Below are positions 48,519-58,366 of a stretch of 64,000 nt of DNA, in pieces; position 1 is the stretch's first letter, and each line of letters opens with the position of its first letter. Source of the DNA: CAYILR01 sp964364175 (GTDB lineage: Bacteria > Bdellovibrionota > UBA1018); NCBI GenBank assembly GCA_964364175.1, contig CAYILR010000014.1:19479-83478 (forward strand), in the 5' to 3' direction. Position numbers and translations under genes: made by a program. Under the pieces are notes generated by a model, which did no database searches, was not told the DNA's origin, and saw only the letters and a program-made list of their open reading frames with translations.

Positions 48519-51476
48519 TTACAAGCTCAAGCTGGCCAGGTTGATCCCGAAAAAGATCTCCGGCTTGCCGCCAGAAGCTTTTTGGAAGCCCTGGTGGACT
48601 TCCACTGCAAATATAATGGGCACGTGTAGAAAAAATTCTGTATTCACGCGAACACCCGCCCCAGCGGAGGGGAGAAAGTAGTTTTTGGGTTCCTTGTTCG
48701 GGAAGTAGCCGCCCTCTACGAATCCAACTCCGTAGATGTTTTCAAAAAAGAAAGGATTGGTTCCCCATCCTCGGAATATCCTCTCAATCGGAAACCGTAA
48801 GTCCAGTGATGCGATAGCAGCGCTTTTCGCCCTGAAAACTTTGCCCGAGTACCCACGCAAAACCATTTGATCGAGGCTGGAGGATTCGAATGGGTTCACG
48901 ATTTGTTTTTGCCTGCTGGCAACCCGCACAGAGGAGTCGTTTTCTCCTGCTTTTCGTCGACTGATCCAGGATCCCTGGAACGAGGGTGTCAAAATGGAGT
49001 GTCCTCCTCCGAGAGGGATGTATTTTTGTAGGCTGACAAAGGGTTGATAAGCCGTTGAAGCTCCTGCCAAATGAGTGCGGCTTCCGAGTTGAGCTGACAT
49101 TCCGCGCTCAGATCCGATAGCCATGCGGGAACTCTGTGCGTTCGAATATCGGGTCATCGCATCGATGCGGGGTGAGTAGCTCGAGGCGCTTTCTCGATGG
49201 ACAGTCGGGAAATAATTATAAATCAAGTCCCGCTGCCATTGAAAACCCAGTCCGACCTTGAAGGCCGACCAAGTTTGCAAAAATGGGTGAATGATTGAAA
49301 AGGTATGGGTCTGTGATCGCAAAAAATCTCCAGGATGATCGTCCAGAAAGCCCAGAGTGGTCATCGAGGTATCAAAAGAAATCTGAGGACCGAAAGAACG
49401 ATTGGTGTAGCTCAGATCCCATTCGCCCAGTTTCGTTCGATTGTGAATGGAGCCGCTGAGAAAATACCGATGTCGATCGACGGCGTCGAATCCCAAAATT
49501 TGGCCACCGAGCGAATATCCGGTGATGGATGAAAACGACGCAAGAGGAGCCCATTGACGAGGCAAGATGCTGGGGTAGAGCGAGTAGTTCTCAATTTTGC
49601 TCTCAGCAACCGGTGAGGGTTGTGGTGCAGGTTCGGGTAGGGGTGGCTGGTGCGATTTTTGGATTTCGCGAATCGAGGGGAGAGGAAACGCATTGACTGA
49701 CGCCGCGGTGAGATCGAGTTTGGAAACTTCCCAACCTCGCAGATTGAACACGCTGGCGTAAAGCCCTTGAGGCCCCCAAGCGGGAAACCAAATTCCTGTT
49801 GTGGTGTGAGCGACGCTTTCTGTTTTTCCGCTGGCTGAGATTCGATAAATCGTATCCACACCCGTGCGATCCGAAATGAAATAAAGCAAACCCTGGGGAG
49901 AAAATGCAGCGTGACGATTGAACGATCCGTCCGAGACTAAAGTTTTTGCCTTGCCGCTACTCAATTCAATTTCAATCAAATTTTCTTGCAGGAGGCCGTT
50001 CGGATGAGTGGAAAATACGACGCGGTTTCCGCTCGGATCGAATTTGGGTTGTTGAACTGAATCCAGAGTCTTGCCTTCGTAAATCACCTGAGGATGAGCG
50101 ACGCTGAGTTTTCCATTAGACAGAATCAAATCCGCGACCACAATTTGCTGACTCTGATTGAGGGTTCGGACGTAGGCGATTTTTTTCCCGTCTGCGGAAA
50201 CATTGGGATCTTTTGCGCGCTCGTCAGATAACAACGACTGAAATCGACCGGATGGAACGTGATAAGCCACAAGAGTGCTGAAGGAGTAATACTGCCGTTG
50301 CTGTTCGAGCTGACTTCCCACGAGCCACTCGGAGTCAGGTGTAAAAGACAGGCCGACTCCCATGAGCTTGTCACCCAGGTGTTCGATTTTTCCTGTGGAG
50401 AGATTCTTGAGGTATAAACCAAATCGGCGATCTGCTGAATCTTGTGTCCAAGCCAGCCATTTTCCATCGGGGGAAGCAGCCGCTCCAATGGCTTCAAACG
50501 AGCCTTTGCTCTCGGCATGAGAAGGGGTGATCGGATTTTTTTTGAGAAGCTTCAATTCCTCGTCAGCTTGTTTTTCAGCAGCACTCACCCAGTCTACCCA
50601 GTGATCATACCATTCCAAGCCTGTGATGTTTTCGACGTTCCCATTGATAAAATAGGGAACACGTCCTCCCGATCTCGAGGACATTTCCCCCAATGCATTC
50701 GGGAATTTTGATTTCGAAACCTGTTGGTTCAAATAATACCCAAACAGATAAGGCGTTTCGCCACCCGGAAACGTGGGTCTACGGCCATTGATTTGATCGA
50801 GTGTGATGTAGTCAGAATGGTTGAGTCTTTTTTCCTGCACTGCGGTTCGAATGATCATGTCATAGTAAGGACTGCGGCCACGCCCTCCACGGGTGTTTCG
50901 GGTTTCCATGTAAACCGCGAGACCCTCGAGCATCCAAGTCGGCAGCATCGCATTCGGCAGAAATACATCCCCGACCAGATAACGGAGAGCACCATAAAAA
51001 GCTCCACTCGTATTATCCATATTCAACATATGTGTATATTCGTGGATGATGAGGAAGCGCAGCCAGTTGTCGTAATAATAGGTACTAAACCAATTTTCGG
51101 GGGGCGTGATAATGAGCACGATCCCGAATCGTCCGATCGGAGCTGTCATTCCGTTGGCTGAGTCGCTGTTTGCGACAATCAAAATCGGGACTTTGTAATG
51201 CACTTCCCATTTCAGTGCCGGAGACAGAATCTGATGCGCTTCTTCCAAATAGCCAGCGGACGAGAGAGCTGTTTTGGAAAGCTCTTCGGGAAAATAAATT
51301 CTGAAATGATCGGTCTCGATTTGCTTTATTTTCCAAAAAGGTGAAAGCCCCATTTGGTTTCCCAAATCAAGATCTCCGAGGGAAAAAATATCGGCTTGAG
51401 CTAATGACATAGAAAAGAGCGAAATTAAAAAAACGAAGAGATTAGAACTGCTCCATTTATTCCGCTGGATTTTCAT
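48519..51476 (-). CDS. exported peptidase-MA / beta-propeller / outer-membrane barrel fusion
   Basis: 985 residues. After a signal peptide (LFVFLISLFSMSLAQA) comes a metallopeptidase MA-like domain with HEYTHMLNMD (about 145) and a downstream EGLAVYMETR ligand, a TolB/WD40-like propeller (about 310-600: SPDGKWLAWTQDS, FTPDSEWLVGS, SADGKKIAYV, DPSGNRVVFS), a Pro-rich linker, and a C-terminal beta barrel (about 650-985) with BamA-like strands and a final aromatic end. It is predicted to sit in the outer membrane and display a protease/propeller. It overlaps the YgfZ gene by 20 bases. Confidence 0.75.
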   Translation of the reverse strand: MKIQRNKWSSSNLFVFLISLFSMSLAQADIFSLGDLDLGNQMGLSPFWKIKQIETDHFRIYFPEELSKTALSSAGYLEEAHQILSPALKWEVHYKVPILIVANSDSANGMTAPIGRFGIVLIITPPENWFSTYYYDNWLRFLIIHEYTHMLNMDNTSGAFYGALRYLVGDVFLPNAMLPTWMLEGLAVYMETRNTRGGRGRSPYYDMIIRTAVQEKRLNHSDYITLDQINGRRPTFPGGETPYLFGYYLNQQVSKSKFPNALGEMSSRSGGRVPYFINGNVENITGLEWYDHWVDWVSAAEKQADEELKLLKKNPITPSHAESKGSFEAIGAAASPDGKWLAWTQDSADRRFGLYLKNLSTGKIEHLGDKLMGVGLSFTPDSEWLVGSQLEQQRQYYSFSTLVAYHVPSGRFQSLLSDERAKDPNVSADGKKIAYVRTLNQSQQIVVADLILSNGKLSVAHPQVIYEGKTLDSVQQPKFDPSGNRVVFSTHPNGLLQENLIEIELSSGKAKTLVSDGSFNRHAAFSPQGLLYFISDRTGVDTIYRISASGKTESVAHTTTGIWFPAWGPQGLYASVFNLRGWEVSKLDLTAASVNAFPLPSIREIQKSHQPPLPEPAPQPSPVAESKIENYSLYPSILPRQWAPLASFSSITGYSLGGQILGFDAVDRHRYFLSGSIHNRTKLGEWDLSYTNRSFGPQISFDTSMTTLGFLDDHPGDFLRSQTHTFSIIHPFLQTWSAFKVGLGFQWQRDLIYNYFPTVHRESASSYSPRIDAMTRYSNAQSSRMAIGSERGMSAQLGSRTHLAGASTAYQPFVSLQKYIPLGGGHSILTPSFQGSWISRRKAGENDSSVRVASRQKQIVNPFESSSLDQMVLRGYSGKVFRAKSAAIASLDLRFPIERIFRGWGTNPFFFENIYGVGFVEGGYFPNKEPKNYFLPSAGAGVRVNTEFFLHVPIIFAVEVHQGFQKASGGKPEIFFGINLASLSL

Positions 51477-52362
51477 AGTGAGAGACCTTCTCGACAGGGA
51501 CTGCGTTTCCGGATTTTGTTTTTAGGATCTGAGAAATATTCGCATGAGTTTTTCTGAGCAAACCCAGGGAGAGTTCGTTCGATGTGCGACAGATAGTGCC
51601 TACTTCGGATGAAGAATTGGGATCAAAAAGATTTCCAGATTCGGACGTCTTAATCAGGCAAAGCCTTTTTGCTGGTGAACCCAACGAAATGATTTTCTCG
51701 ATGACTTCCTGCCCAGGATAGCATCCTTTGTCAGAGGCGATGGCATGAGCCAATCCAAGTTCAAGGGGATTGCTGTCCGGAAGGATTTCGGCATGGGTCC
51801 AAGCGCTGAGGGATTGAACTTGCCAGGAGTTGAGAAGGTCTATTGTGGCTAACTTGCTATTTGGAAATGATTTTTCTAATTCAGCTTGGATTGAGTTTTT
51901 GGTTCCCCAGAGTGTCAGCCAAGGACGACCAAAGCTTTGGGTGGGTTGCGAGATCACTGAGAGTGAGGGGGAGAGTAGTGCGGAGGGCGGAAATACCCAG
52001 CATGGAATCCAATCCGAGGGCGTTGGTTCCCACTTCACTTTTTCCTGAAAAGTGTACAAGTCGATCCAGTCCGTGAGTTTTTTCTTAAAAATCCCGTCAG
52101 GTCCAGGATCAAACTCAAAAACATAAGTCTGCGGGCCCGTGTTGCTCAAATGAAAGTAAGCCTGAGTTTTTCCTTGAGCATTCAAAAGGAGCCCCGCGTA
52201 CGCAGATCTCAGTTCCATTTTTTTCACAGCCACTGTAGTGAGGCGGTTTAATAAATCTTGAGCATCATTATTTTGAGTGCCAACGCCCGAAAATACCATC
52301 CGTTCCCATCGAAACGGCGTGTCCTGATTCGGCCAAAAAATCGTGTTGGTTTGAGACCCCAT
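51457..52362 (-). CDS. ygfZ: YgfZ/GcvT-like folate-dependent Fe-S or tRNA-modification protein
   Basis: 301 residues with the diagnostic YgfZ motif KGCYPGQEVIEKI (the KGCYxGQE box, with its essential Cys), and an N-terminal aminomethyltransferase-type fold (FSGVGTQNNDAQDLLNRLTT). YgfZ/IBA57 proteins use folate to support assembly or repair of certain iron-sulfur enzymes. It overlaps the large outer-membrane fusion gene by 20 bases, more likely from packing than shared role. Divergent from the YhaM-like gene with 64 bases between starts. Confidence 0.85.
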   Translation of the reverse strand: MGSQTNTIFWPNQDTPFRWERMVFSGVGTQNNDAQDLLNRLTTVAVKKMELRSAYAGLLLNAQGKTQAYFHLSNTGPQTYVFEFDPGPDGIFKKKLTDWIDLYTFQEKVKWEPTPSDWIPCWVFPPSALLSPSLSVISQPTQSFGRPWLTLWGTKNSIQAELEKSFPNSKLATIDLLNSWQVQSLSAWTHAEILPDSNPLELGLAHAIASDKGCYPGQEVIEKIISLGSPAKRLCLIKTSESGNLFDPNSSSEVGTICRTSNELSLGLLRKTHANISQILKTKSGNAVPVEKVSHYENPAE

Positions 52363-52426
52363 TTGCGTTTGACTCTATCAGGTTTAGGATGGACTCCCAA
52401 GGGTCTTCAAGCTAGGCTGCGTTCCC

Positions 52427-53404
52427 ATGATCGCAAAAAATCATTTTGTCAAAGACCTGCAGGAAAAAGACGGAATCAAGTCGCCGTTTTTAGTCAAATA
52501 CAGTGCCGTTCTCATCGGAAAAACAGGCAAACCGTATATGAATTTGGTCCTGATGGACAAAACAGGCGAAATCGAAGCCCGGGTTTGGGACGATGTCGCA
52601 TCCTACAGCGGACAGGCTGTCAAAGATGTTTTTGTTCAAGTCGACGCCAAGTGCCAGGTCTTTCAGGGGCGCAAGCAATTGGTGATCAATTCCATGCAAG
52701 TCCTTCGTGAGGACCAGGTGGATCACAAAGATTTCATCCCCGAGAGCCGCTTGAATCCAGCTGCGCTCTATCAGCAGCTTCTCGGCTACATCGAGAGCAT
52801 GCAAGATCCCTATTACAAGGCGCTCGCACAGGCAGTCTTGGTCGAAGATCCCGAGATCGTAGATTGCGTTCAGCGTGCCCCGGCTGCCAAGGGCATGCAC
52901 CACGCCTATCGTACGGGTTTGCTGGAGCACATGGTGTCCATCGCAGGAGTTCTCGATCGACTTTCTGAGCATTATGGAGAGGTGATGGATCGTGACCTGC
53001 TTTTGATCGGCGGATTTTTCCACGATATCGGCAAAATCTGGGAGCTTTCTTACGATCGAGTTACGGATTACACGACCGAAGGAAAACTGATTGGCCATCT
53101 TGTTATGGGCGTCGAGCTCATCGAACGCAAAGTTCAGGAGTTGAATGCCCAGTCGGGACGTCTGCCAACTCCATTTCCTGAGGGAAAGAAACTTTTGGCC
53201 AAACACATGATCCTCGCTCACCACGGCAAGCTGGAGTATGGATCACCCAAGGAGCCTCATTGCCTGGAAGCACTGGTTGTGCACTACGTGGATGATCTGG
53301 ATTCCAAAATCAACGCCATACAAATGTTCGTCGAGCAGGACCAGACTCCAGGCGATTGGACAGCATTGCATCGCAATTTCAATCGGTATTTTTTCAAAGG
53401 CTGA
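52427..53404 (+). CDS. YhaM-type 3'-5' exoribonuclease (OB-fold plus HD domain)
   Basis: 325 residues: an OB-fold nucleic-acid-binding domain (about 20-100, including MNLVLMDKTGEIEARVWD) and an HD phosphohydrolase domain with HHAYRTGLLEHMVS, GGFFHDIGKIWEL and MILAHHGKLEYGS, all metal ligands visible. YhaM/Cbf1 enzymes degrade RNA or DNA from the 3' end in RNA turnover. The length matches B. subtilis YhaM. It is convergent with the TatD gene with ten bases between the stops. Confidence 0.85.
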   Translation: MIAKNHFVKDLQEKDGIKSPFLVKYSAVLIGKTGKPYMNLVLMDKTGEIEARVWDDVASYSGQAVKDVFVQVDAKCQVFQGRKQLVINSMQVLREDQVDHKDFIPESRLNPAALYQQLLGYIESMQDPYYKALAQAVLVEDPEIVDCVQRAPAAKGMHHAYRTGLLEHMVSIAGVLDRLSEHYGEVMDRDLLLIGGFFHDIGKIWELSYDRVTDYTTEGKLIGHLVMGVELIERKVQELNAQSGRLPTPFPEGKKLLAKHMILAHHGKLEYGSPKEPHCLEALVVHYVDDLDSKINAIQMFVEQDQTPGDWTALHRNFNRYFFKG

Positions 53405-53414
53405 AGTTCAAAAC

Positions 53415-54194
53415 TCAGAAATTGAATATGCGCCTGGCGTTTTCGGTTGTGATTCGTGCGACTTCCTCAACTGGCAGTCCTTTTAGCTCAGCAATTTTTT
53501 CGCCAGTATGCCGCACCATCGAGGGCTCGCATTTTTTTCCACGAAAAGGAATAGGAGCCAAATACGGCGAATCTGTTTCTACGAGCATTTTCTCCAACGG
53601 AAAGAGCTTAGCCGACTCATGCAGATCTTTCGCGTTTTTGAAGGTCACAATTCCCGAAAATGACAAATAGAATCCTAGCTGCAAACATGCTTCTCCAAAC
53701 ACACGCGTGCCCGAGAAACAATGAATGATTCCAGGGATTCTTGAACCTTGAATCGTGTTCGCGTAATCCTCCAAAATCGCGAGTGTATCGTCTTCTGCAT
53801 CACGACAATGAATCACGACAGGCAGCTTGCATTCTTGAGCAAGGATCAGTTGAGCGCGAAAAATCTGTTTTTGTTCGTCGGGAGAAGAATGCTTGTAATA
53901 ATAGTCGAGTCCAATTTCGCCAATTCCTTTGCATTTGGGATGAATGCTCGCAGCTTTGAGTGCACCCAGAGATGGCAAATCTGTGGTGGTTGCGTCGTGA
54001 GGATGAACGCCTACGGTGTGATAAACATTCGGAAATCGTTCTGAGATACTCTGCAGCTGAAGTGAAGTTTGAACTTGCGTGCCGATGGTGACGAGGTGAG
54101 AAACTCCAGCAGCTTCTGCTTCACGAACAAGATCTTCCACTGTCTTCGGAGAATAATCATAGTCCAAATGGCAGTGGGTATCGATCCAGTTCAT
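53415..54194 (-). CDS. tatD: TatD-family metal-dependent DNase
   Basis: 259 residues with the TatD signatures: DTHCHLDYD at the start (HxH), GEIGLDYYYKHSSP with the metal Glu, PVVIHCRDAEDDT, IIHCFSGT, and VETDSPYLAP with the Asp near the end. TatD enzymes are 3'-5' exonucleases used in DNA repair and degradation. The start overlaps the VKOR-DsbA gene as ATGA. The family is firm; the role in this organism is inferred. Confidence 0.92.
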   Translation of the reverse strand: MNWIDTHCHLDYDYSPKTVEDLVREAEAAGVSHLVTIGTQVQTSLQLQSISERFPNVYHTVGVHPHDATTTDLPSLGALKAASIHPKCKGIGEIGLDYYYKHSSPDEQKQIFRAQLILAQECKLPVVIHCRDAEDDTLAILEDYANTIQGSRIPGIIHCFSGTRVFGEACLQLGFYLSFSGIVTFKNAKDLHESAKLFPLEKMLVETDSPYLAPIPFRGKKCEPSMVRHTGEKIAELKGLPVEEVARITTENARRIFNF

Positions 54195-55345
54195 GGTTTA
54201 TTTTGTTCGTTCAGGAGCGCCTCTACAAGTTTGACCCAAGCTTTGAGTGGGTAAGCGCCATCCACCATGTGCCCATTTGCAAAAAAAGTGGGGGTCGATT
54301 GAACGGCATGCTTTTTCCCTTCGAGAATGTCTTTTTGAATTGCTGCACGAGTGGATTCACTCCCCATGCAGGATTTGAGAGCGTTTACATCTAGATTTAA
54401 ACCCTTCAAGAAATCGACTGTTTTTCCGGGTGCAAGATCATCCTGGGCATCGAAGATCGTCTGGTAGGCTTTTTCAAACTGACCTTGTTGAGCCGCGCAA
54501 TAGATCGCCTGAGCTGCTTCGCAGGCGGCATTGTGGCCTCGTCCGGCAGGAACATCCGGGTGGCAGGCTGAGTCCATGGGGTAGTTTCGAAGCACAATCC
54601 GGATTTTCCCCGGAAAACGATCTTTCAGGGCATTGAGAATATATGCTCCCTTGCGGCAGTGCGGACATTGCATGTCGCTGAATTCCACAATCGTGACAGG
54701 AGCATTGGCCGGACCGATGCTGTTGAATTCCGGTCCGGATTCAACTGGAATTACAGGTCTTCCCATCCATGCGTTGACCAATTGCTCATCTGAATACTGA
54801 GCAGGAGTGGGGACAGCCTCGACCAAAGCCAAAGTAGGGATAGTAATCGCTGACGCCGCAGCAATGATCCAAGTCGACTTGAGTTTGCCACCGGCTCCTT
54901 CTTTGCGAAAACTCCAAGCCAATCCCAACATAGCAAACACCAGCGCATCGACACTGAGGCAAAGGACACAAAGTGTTTTCACCGCCAAAACCATGATCAA
55001 AAAATAGATTACAGAAAACGCCGCGCTGATTTGGGTCAAAAGCAGTATTCCACGAAGACTGTCCTTACGAGCATCCGCAAGATGAGCAAATGCGATCAAA
55101 ATCAGCAAGGCTACAAACGCAGAGGCACCGAGGCTGGACAACGGAATTCCCCATGCCAATTCCGCAAACCGGCTGCTCATGACCGTGTTGCAGTTCATCG
55201 CATCGTTGATGTTGCAAAAGGTGTGAAACTGAGCAGATCCTTCGCGAATGAGATAAAAATGCCTCGTCTGATAGGCAGAGATTCCAAATGCGATGACAGC
55301 AAAAAGCCCGAGTAGTTTGAGTCGAATGGAAAGAGAGCGAGTCAT
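54191..55345 (-). CDS. VKOR fused to a DsbA-like thioredoxin domain
   Basis: 384 residues. An N-terminal vitamin-K-epoxide-reductase domain of about five membrane helices carries Cys pairs including CNINDAMNC near 44-52 and the quinone-facing CVLC (about 125-128). A DsbA-type thioredoxin domain follows with CPHC (about 222-225) and a TPTFFANG cis-Pro region. The fusion makes disulfides in exported proteins, passing electrons to quinone, in place of DsbA plus DsbB. It is four bases upstream of TatD and three bases downstream of the DsbD-like gene, so it sits in a redox operon. It fits the many Cys-containing secreted proteins here. Confidence 0.9.
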   Translation of the reverse strand: MTRSLSIRLKLLGLFAVIAFGISAYQTRHFYLIREGSAQFHTFCNINDAMNCNTVMSSRFAELAWGIPLSSLGASAFVALLILIAFAHLADARKDSLRGILLLTQISAAFSVIYFLIMVLAVKTLCVLCLSVDALVFAMLGLAWSFRKEGAGGKLKSTWIIAAASAITIPTLALVEAVPTPAQYSDEQLVNAWMGRPVIPVESGPEFNSIGPANAPVTIVEFSDMQCPHCRKGAYILNALKDRFPGKIRIVLRNYPMDSACHPDVPAGRGHNAACEAAQAIYCAAQQGQFEKAYQTIFDAQDDLAPGKTVDFLKGLNLDVNALKSCMGSESTRAAIQKDILEGKKHAVQSTPTFFANGHMVDGAYPLKAWVKLVEALLNEQNKP

Positions 55346-55347
55346 AT

Positions 55348-56160
55348 TTAAGAAATTCCTCCCAAGGTGCCTGCACGATAAATTAAATATTCAGAAAACA
55401 ACAAAAGTAATAATCCGCTAGACAGCTTTACAAGACGCATCCAATTGCCAGATCGCGGTAAAATCTGCAGTGCTCCTGTAAAGAATCCAATCAGTAGCAA
55501 CAGAGTTCCCAGACCCAACGAAAAAGCACTCATGAGCGCCAGACCCAAAACGACCGATTGAGTTTTTGCGATAAAAGCCAAAATAGAAGTGAGAACTGGG
55601 GTCGTGCAGGGCGATGCGATGAATCCCGATGTTGCACCGAGAGTGAAAGCCCCCAACCAAGTCAATTCCTTGTGTTCCGAAGGAGGGCGGGGTTTGTGAG
55701 GACGGCCGCTCAGATGCAAAAGTTTTCGTTTTGTCCGATCGATCCAAGCTGCCGGATCAAATGGAATCACCTCGAGCATGATGAGCGATCCCAGTGTCAT
55801 CACGATTCCCAGGGTCATGTACCATCCGGAGGTGTTGGTGAGCGTTCCAAATACCTTCCCGCTCAAGCCGGCAATTACACCCAGGATCGAAAAAACCATC
55901 CCCATTCCCGCAATATAAAGCATCCCTCGGGTCAACGCTGCGCCGAGTGGCTTACGGGGTGAAGCCGCATCCAGATGGGATTTTTGCATTCCCCCAATCA
56001 CGCTGACTGTGACAGGAATCAGTGGATAGACGCATGGAGTCAGGCTGGAGAGGATTCCTCCGAGGTAGGCAATCGCAACAGCAGAAATAGCCTGCATGCC
56101 CGTGAGGGAATCGCCCTGAATATTGAGAAGCTGTTCGAGAAGCTCAGTAATTCCATGCAT
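55348..56160 (-). CDS. DsbD/CcdA-type thiol transporter
   Basis: 270 residues, about eight membrane helices. Both transmembrane Cys motifs are present: SLTPCVYPLIPVT (near 40) and ASPCTTPVL (near 182), the pair that carries electrons across the membrane from cytosolic thioredoxin. The N- and C-terminal periplasmic domains of full DsbD are absent, so it is a CcdA-like core with possible use in isomerase or cytochrome c maturation. It lies upstream of the VKOR-DsbA gene in the same run, an oxidase and reductase next to each other. Divergent from the oligopeptide-binding gene. Confidence 0.88.
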   Translation of the reverse strand: MHGITELLEQLLNIQGDSLTGMQAISAVAIAYLGGILSSLTPCVYPLIPVTVSVIGGMQKSHLDAASPRKPLGAALTRGMLYIAGMGMVFSILGVIAGLSGKVFGTLTNTSGWYMTLGIVMTLGSLIMLEVIPFDPAAWIDRTKRKLLHLSGRPHKPRPPSEHKELTWLGAFTLGATSGFIASPCTTPVLTSILAFIAKTQSVVLGLALMSAFSLGLGTLLLLIGFFTGALQILPRSGNWMRLVKLSSGLLLLLFSEYLIYRAGTLGGIS

Positions 56161-56181
56161 AGTGCTTTTTTATTGGTTAGC

Positions 56182-57720
56182 ATGACTCCTATGAAAAAAC
56201 GAGGTTTGATGCTGGGCTTTGTTTTACTTTTCAGCGCGTGCACTTCCTCGCCCCCGGACAACTCCAAAACTTTGGCGGTTCAGCTCGCCAACGAGCCCGT
56301 TTCTCTTGATCCTGCGTTGGTCGAAGATGGTGTTTCAATCCGTGTGCTCATGAATGTGGTCGAAGGTCTCTATGCGTATGACTCGGACGGCAAGTTGCAG
56401 CCTCGTCTTTTTGATCAAATGGAAGTGGATTCGAGTCATCAAAAATATTCGTTCACACTCAAGAAAAACGCACGCTGGTCCAACGGGACATTGATTGAAG
56501 AGGAGGATTGGATCCGAGGGCTCAAAAATGCCTTGTCGCCACAAACTCCAGCCAAGCTGGGTGAGCTATTATTTGTCATCCGTGGAGCGCGCGAATTCAA
56601 GGCAGGAAAAGTAGGTTGGGAAAAGGTGGGGATCAAACTTTCTCAAGGGCGATTGATTTTTGAGCTCAAAGAGCCAGCACCGTGGTTCCCACATGTTTTG
56701 GTTTTACCAGTCGCTTTTCCGAGGAAAGAGAAATTAACCAATGCCATTTATCGAATTGCGTCCTATGAGCGAGGAAAAATAATTCGATTGGAGAAAAATC
56801 CGCATCATGATTTTTGGAAGGGTGTCGTAGCTCAAGGAACTCCAGAAAAAATTGACCTTTGGATAGTCCCCGATGAAACCACGGCGCAAAAATTGCTCGA
56901 GCAGGGAAAATTAGACGTCCTGACTCGAATTTCTCCTTTTGAACTCAAGAGACTGAAGACTCGTGTACGAGTTCAGGCCTATCCGATTCTAGCTACTTAC
57001 TATATTGGCTTGAATGTGCGTGACCCATGGTTCAAAAATCCGGTGGTTCGCCGCGCGTTTGCAGCCTCCATTCAAAAAGATGAAATCGTCCAAGCGATTG
57101 GGGGATCGGACTTGCCAGCGAAGGGCTGGATTCCAGAGGGACTCGAGGGCTATCAGGAATACGAACAGACTTCTTCTGCTGAGAGGACTCGGCTCTGTAA
57201 CGAAGCAAAAAAAATTCTGGCTCGCTCATCTCCAAAAACACCGATGACACTGATTTATGATCAAAGTTCAATCAACCAGATCGTTCTGGAAAAAATTCAG
57301 CAGGATATAAAAAAGCATCTGGGTATTTCAGTAAAACTTCAAGCCGCCGATTGGAAAACACATGTGAGAAATATACGGAGTTTTCAGGGATCTGGATTTC
57401 GTTTTGGATGGCTTTCACCTTTTATCGATCCCGTGGCACATCTCAAAGCGTTTACAAAAGAGAGTGTGAATAATTTCACAGGCTGGTCGAATCCTCAGTT
57501 TGATGCATGGATAGATCAGGTTTCTCGGTTGTCTCCAGGATCTACGCGCAGAGATGCTATTTTAAAGGCTCAAAAAATGCTTTTAGAGGACGAGGCTGTC
57601 GTGGTTCCCGTTTTTCACTATCGTCTCAATCACGCGTTTTCTGCGCGAGTCAAGCAAGCGAAAGTGAATCCTCTTTCGGTTTTGCTTTTTAACGAGGTTA
57701 GGATTGGATCATCAGAATAG
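56182..57720 (+). CDS. oligopeptide ABC-transporter substrate-binding lipoprotein
   Basis: About 512 residues from ATG 56182, or 509 from ATG 56191, which gives a better signal: KKRGLMLGFVLLFSAC with lipobox Cys. The mature part is an SBP_bac_5 (OppA-type) binding protein: LAVQLANEPVSLDPALVEDG, YDSDGKLQPRLFDQ, and later YIGLNVRDPWFKNPVVRRAFAASIQKDEI. Frame sequence upstream to 55975 has no signal and is rejected. It would capture peptides in the periplasm. No permease or ATPase genes follow, so it may feed a transporter elsewhere or act in sensing. Confidence 0.9.
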   Translation: MTPMKKRGLMLGFVLLFSACTSSPPDNSKTLAVQLANEPVSLDPALVEDGVSIRVLMNVVEGLYAYDSDGKLQPRLFDQMEVDSSHQKYSFTLKKNARWSNGTLIEEEDWIRGLKNALSPQTPAKLGELLFVIRGAREFKAGKVGWEKVGIKLSQGRLIFELKEPAPWFPHVLVLPVAFPRKEKLTNAIYRIASYERGKIIRLEKNPHHDFWKGVVAQGTPEKIDLWIVPDETTAQKLLEQGKLDVLTRISPFELKRLKTRVRVQAYPILATYYIGLNVRDPWFKNPVVRRAFAASIQKDEIVQAIGGSDLPAKGWIPEGLEGYQEYEQTSSAERTRLCNEAKKILARSSPKTPMTLIYDQSSINQIVLEKIQQDIKKHLGISVKLQAADWKTHVRNIRSFQGSGFRFGWLSPFIDPVAHLKAFTKESVNNFTGWSNPQFDAWIDQVSRLSPGSTRRDAILKAQKMLLEDEAVVVPVFHYRLNHAFSARVKQAKVNPLSVLLFNEVRIGSSE

Positions 57721-58366
57721 AGTATTGTCGCCCGGATTTTTCAGCATCCCTGCGAAAGCTGTTGAACAAAAATCCGTTTGAGGTTTTGCTTTCGAATGTG
57801 CATAAGGCCAGATTTTCGACATCAGTAAATCCCAGGTGCCTAAAATGCGCTTCATGAAGTGCTCCCAAATCTAAATGTCTATAGCTAGGTGAAATCAGCT
57901 GGGGAGAAAGATGTGAAAATATTTTTTGAAAATCTGCAATCATGCTTTCGGTGACTTGATATTGAGCGCCAGAAATGCAAGGTCCAATCACGGCATTCCA
58001 ATCCAACGGTGACTCCCCTGATGAAGCAAAATGATTCCAAAGAGCATCTGCGATTTTAGCCAGCGTGCCACGCCATCCTGCATGAATGACAGCGGCCTTA
58101 GAGCCATCTTTTTTACACAGGAGTATGGGAACGCAATCGGCTGTGGCAACAGCGATGGGTAGTCCAGGAGTCTGGGTCCACATGGCATCGACATCGCCGC
58201 AAACTTGCTGAGGCTTTGTGATTTCAGCAAATGCAATACCGTGAACTTGCTTCCACTGAGGACGATGATCCCATGCGGTCTTGAGTGTAGCTGGAACGGG
58301 CTCCGTGAGTGAGCCGAAGCCATAGAGGATCTTTGGTGTAGCAGAAAGCAGTTTGCTGGCAATCAT
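57698..58366 (-). CDS. pgeF: YfiH/PgeF multicopper-like polyphenol oxidase / peptidoglycan-editing factor
   Basis: 222 residues from ATG 58366, chosen because it overlaps the RluD stop (ATGA) and begins the conserved domain. The family zinc-site motifs are visible: VATADCVPILL, AVIHAGWRGTL, IGPCISGAQYQV. YfiH proteins have been described as laccases, purine nucleoside phosphorylases and peptidoglycan-editing factors; which applies here is open. RluD-YfiH pairing is common in bacteria. Its end overlaps the convergent oligopeptide-binding gene by 23 bases. Confidence 0.88.
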   Translation of the reverse strand: MIASKLLSATPKILYGFGSLTEPVPATLKTAWDHRPQWKQVHGIAFAEITKPQQVCGDVDAMWTQTPGLPIAVATADCVPILLCKKDGSKAAVIHAGWRGTLAKIADALWNHFASSGESPLDWNAVIGPCISGAQYQVTESMIADFQKIFSHLSPQLISPSYRHLDLGALHEAHFRHLGFTDVENLALCTFESKTSNGFLFNSFRRDAEKSGRQYSILMIQS

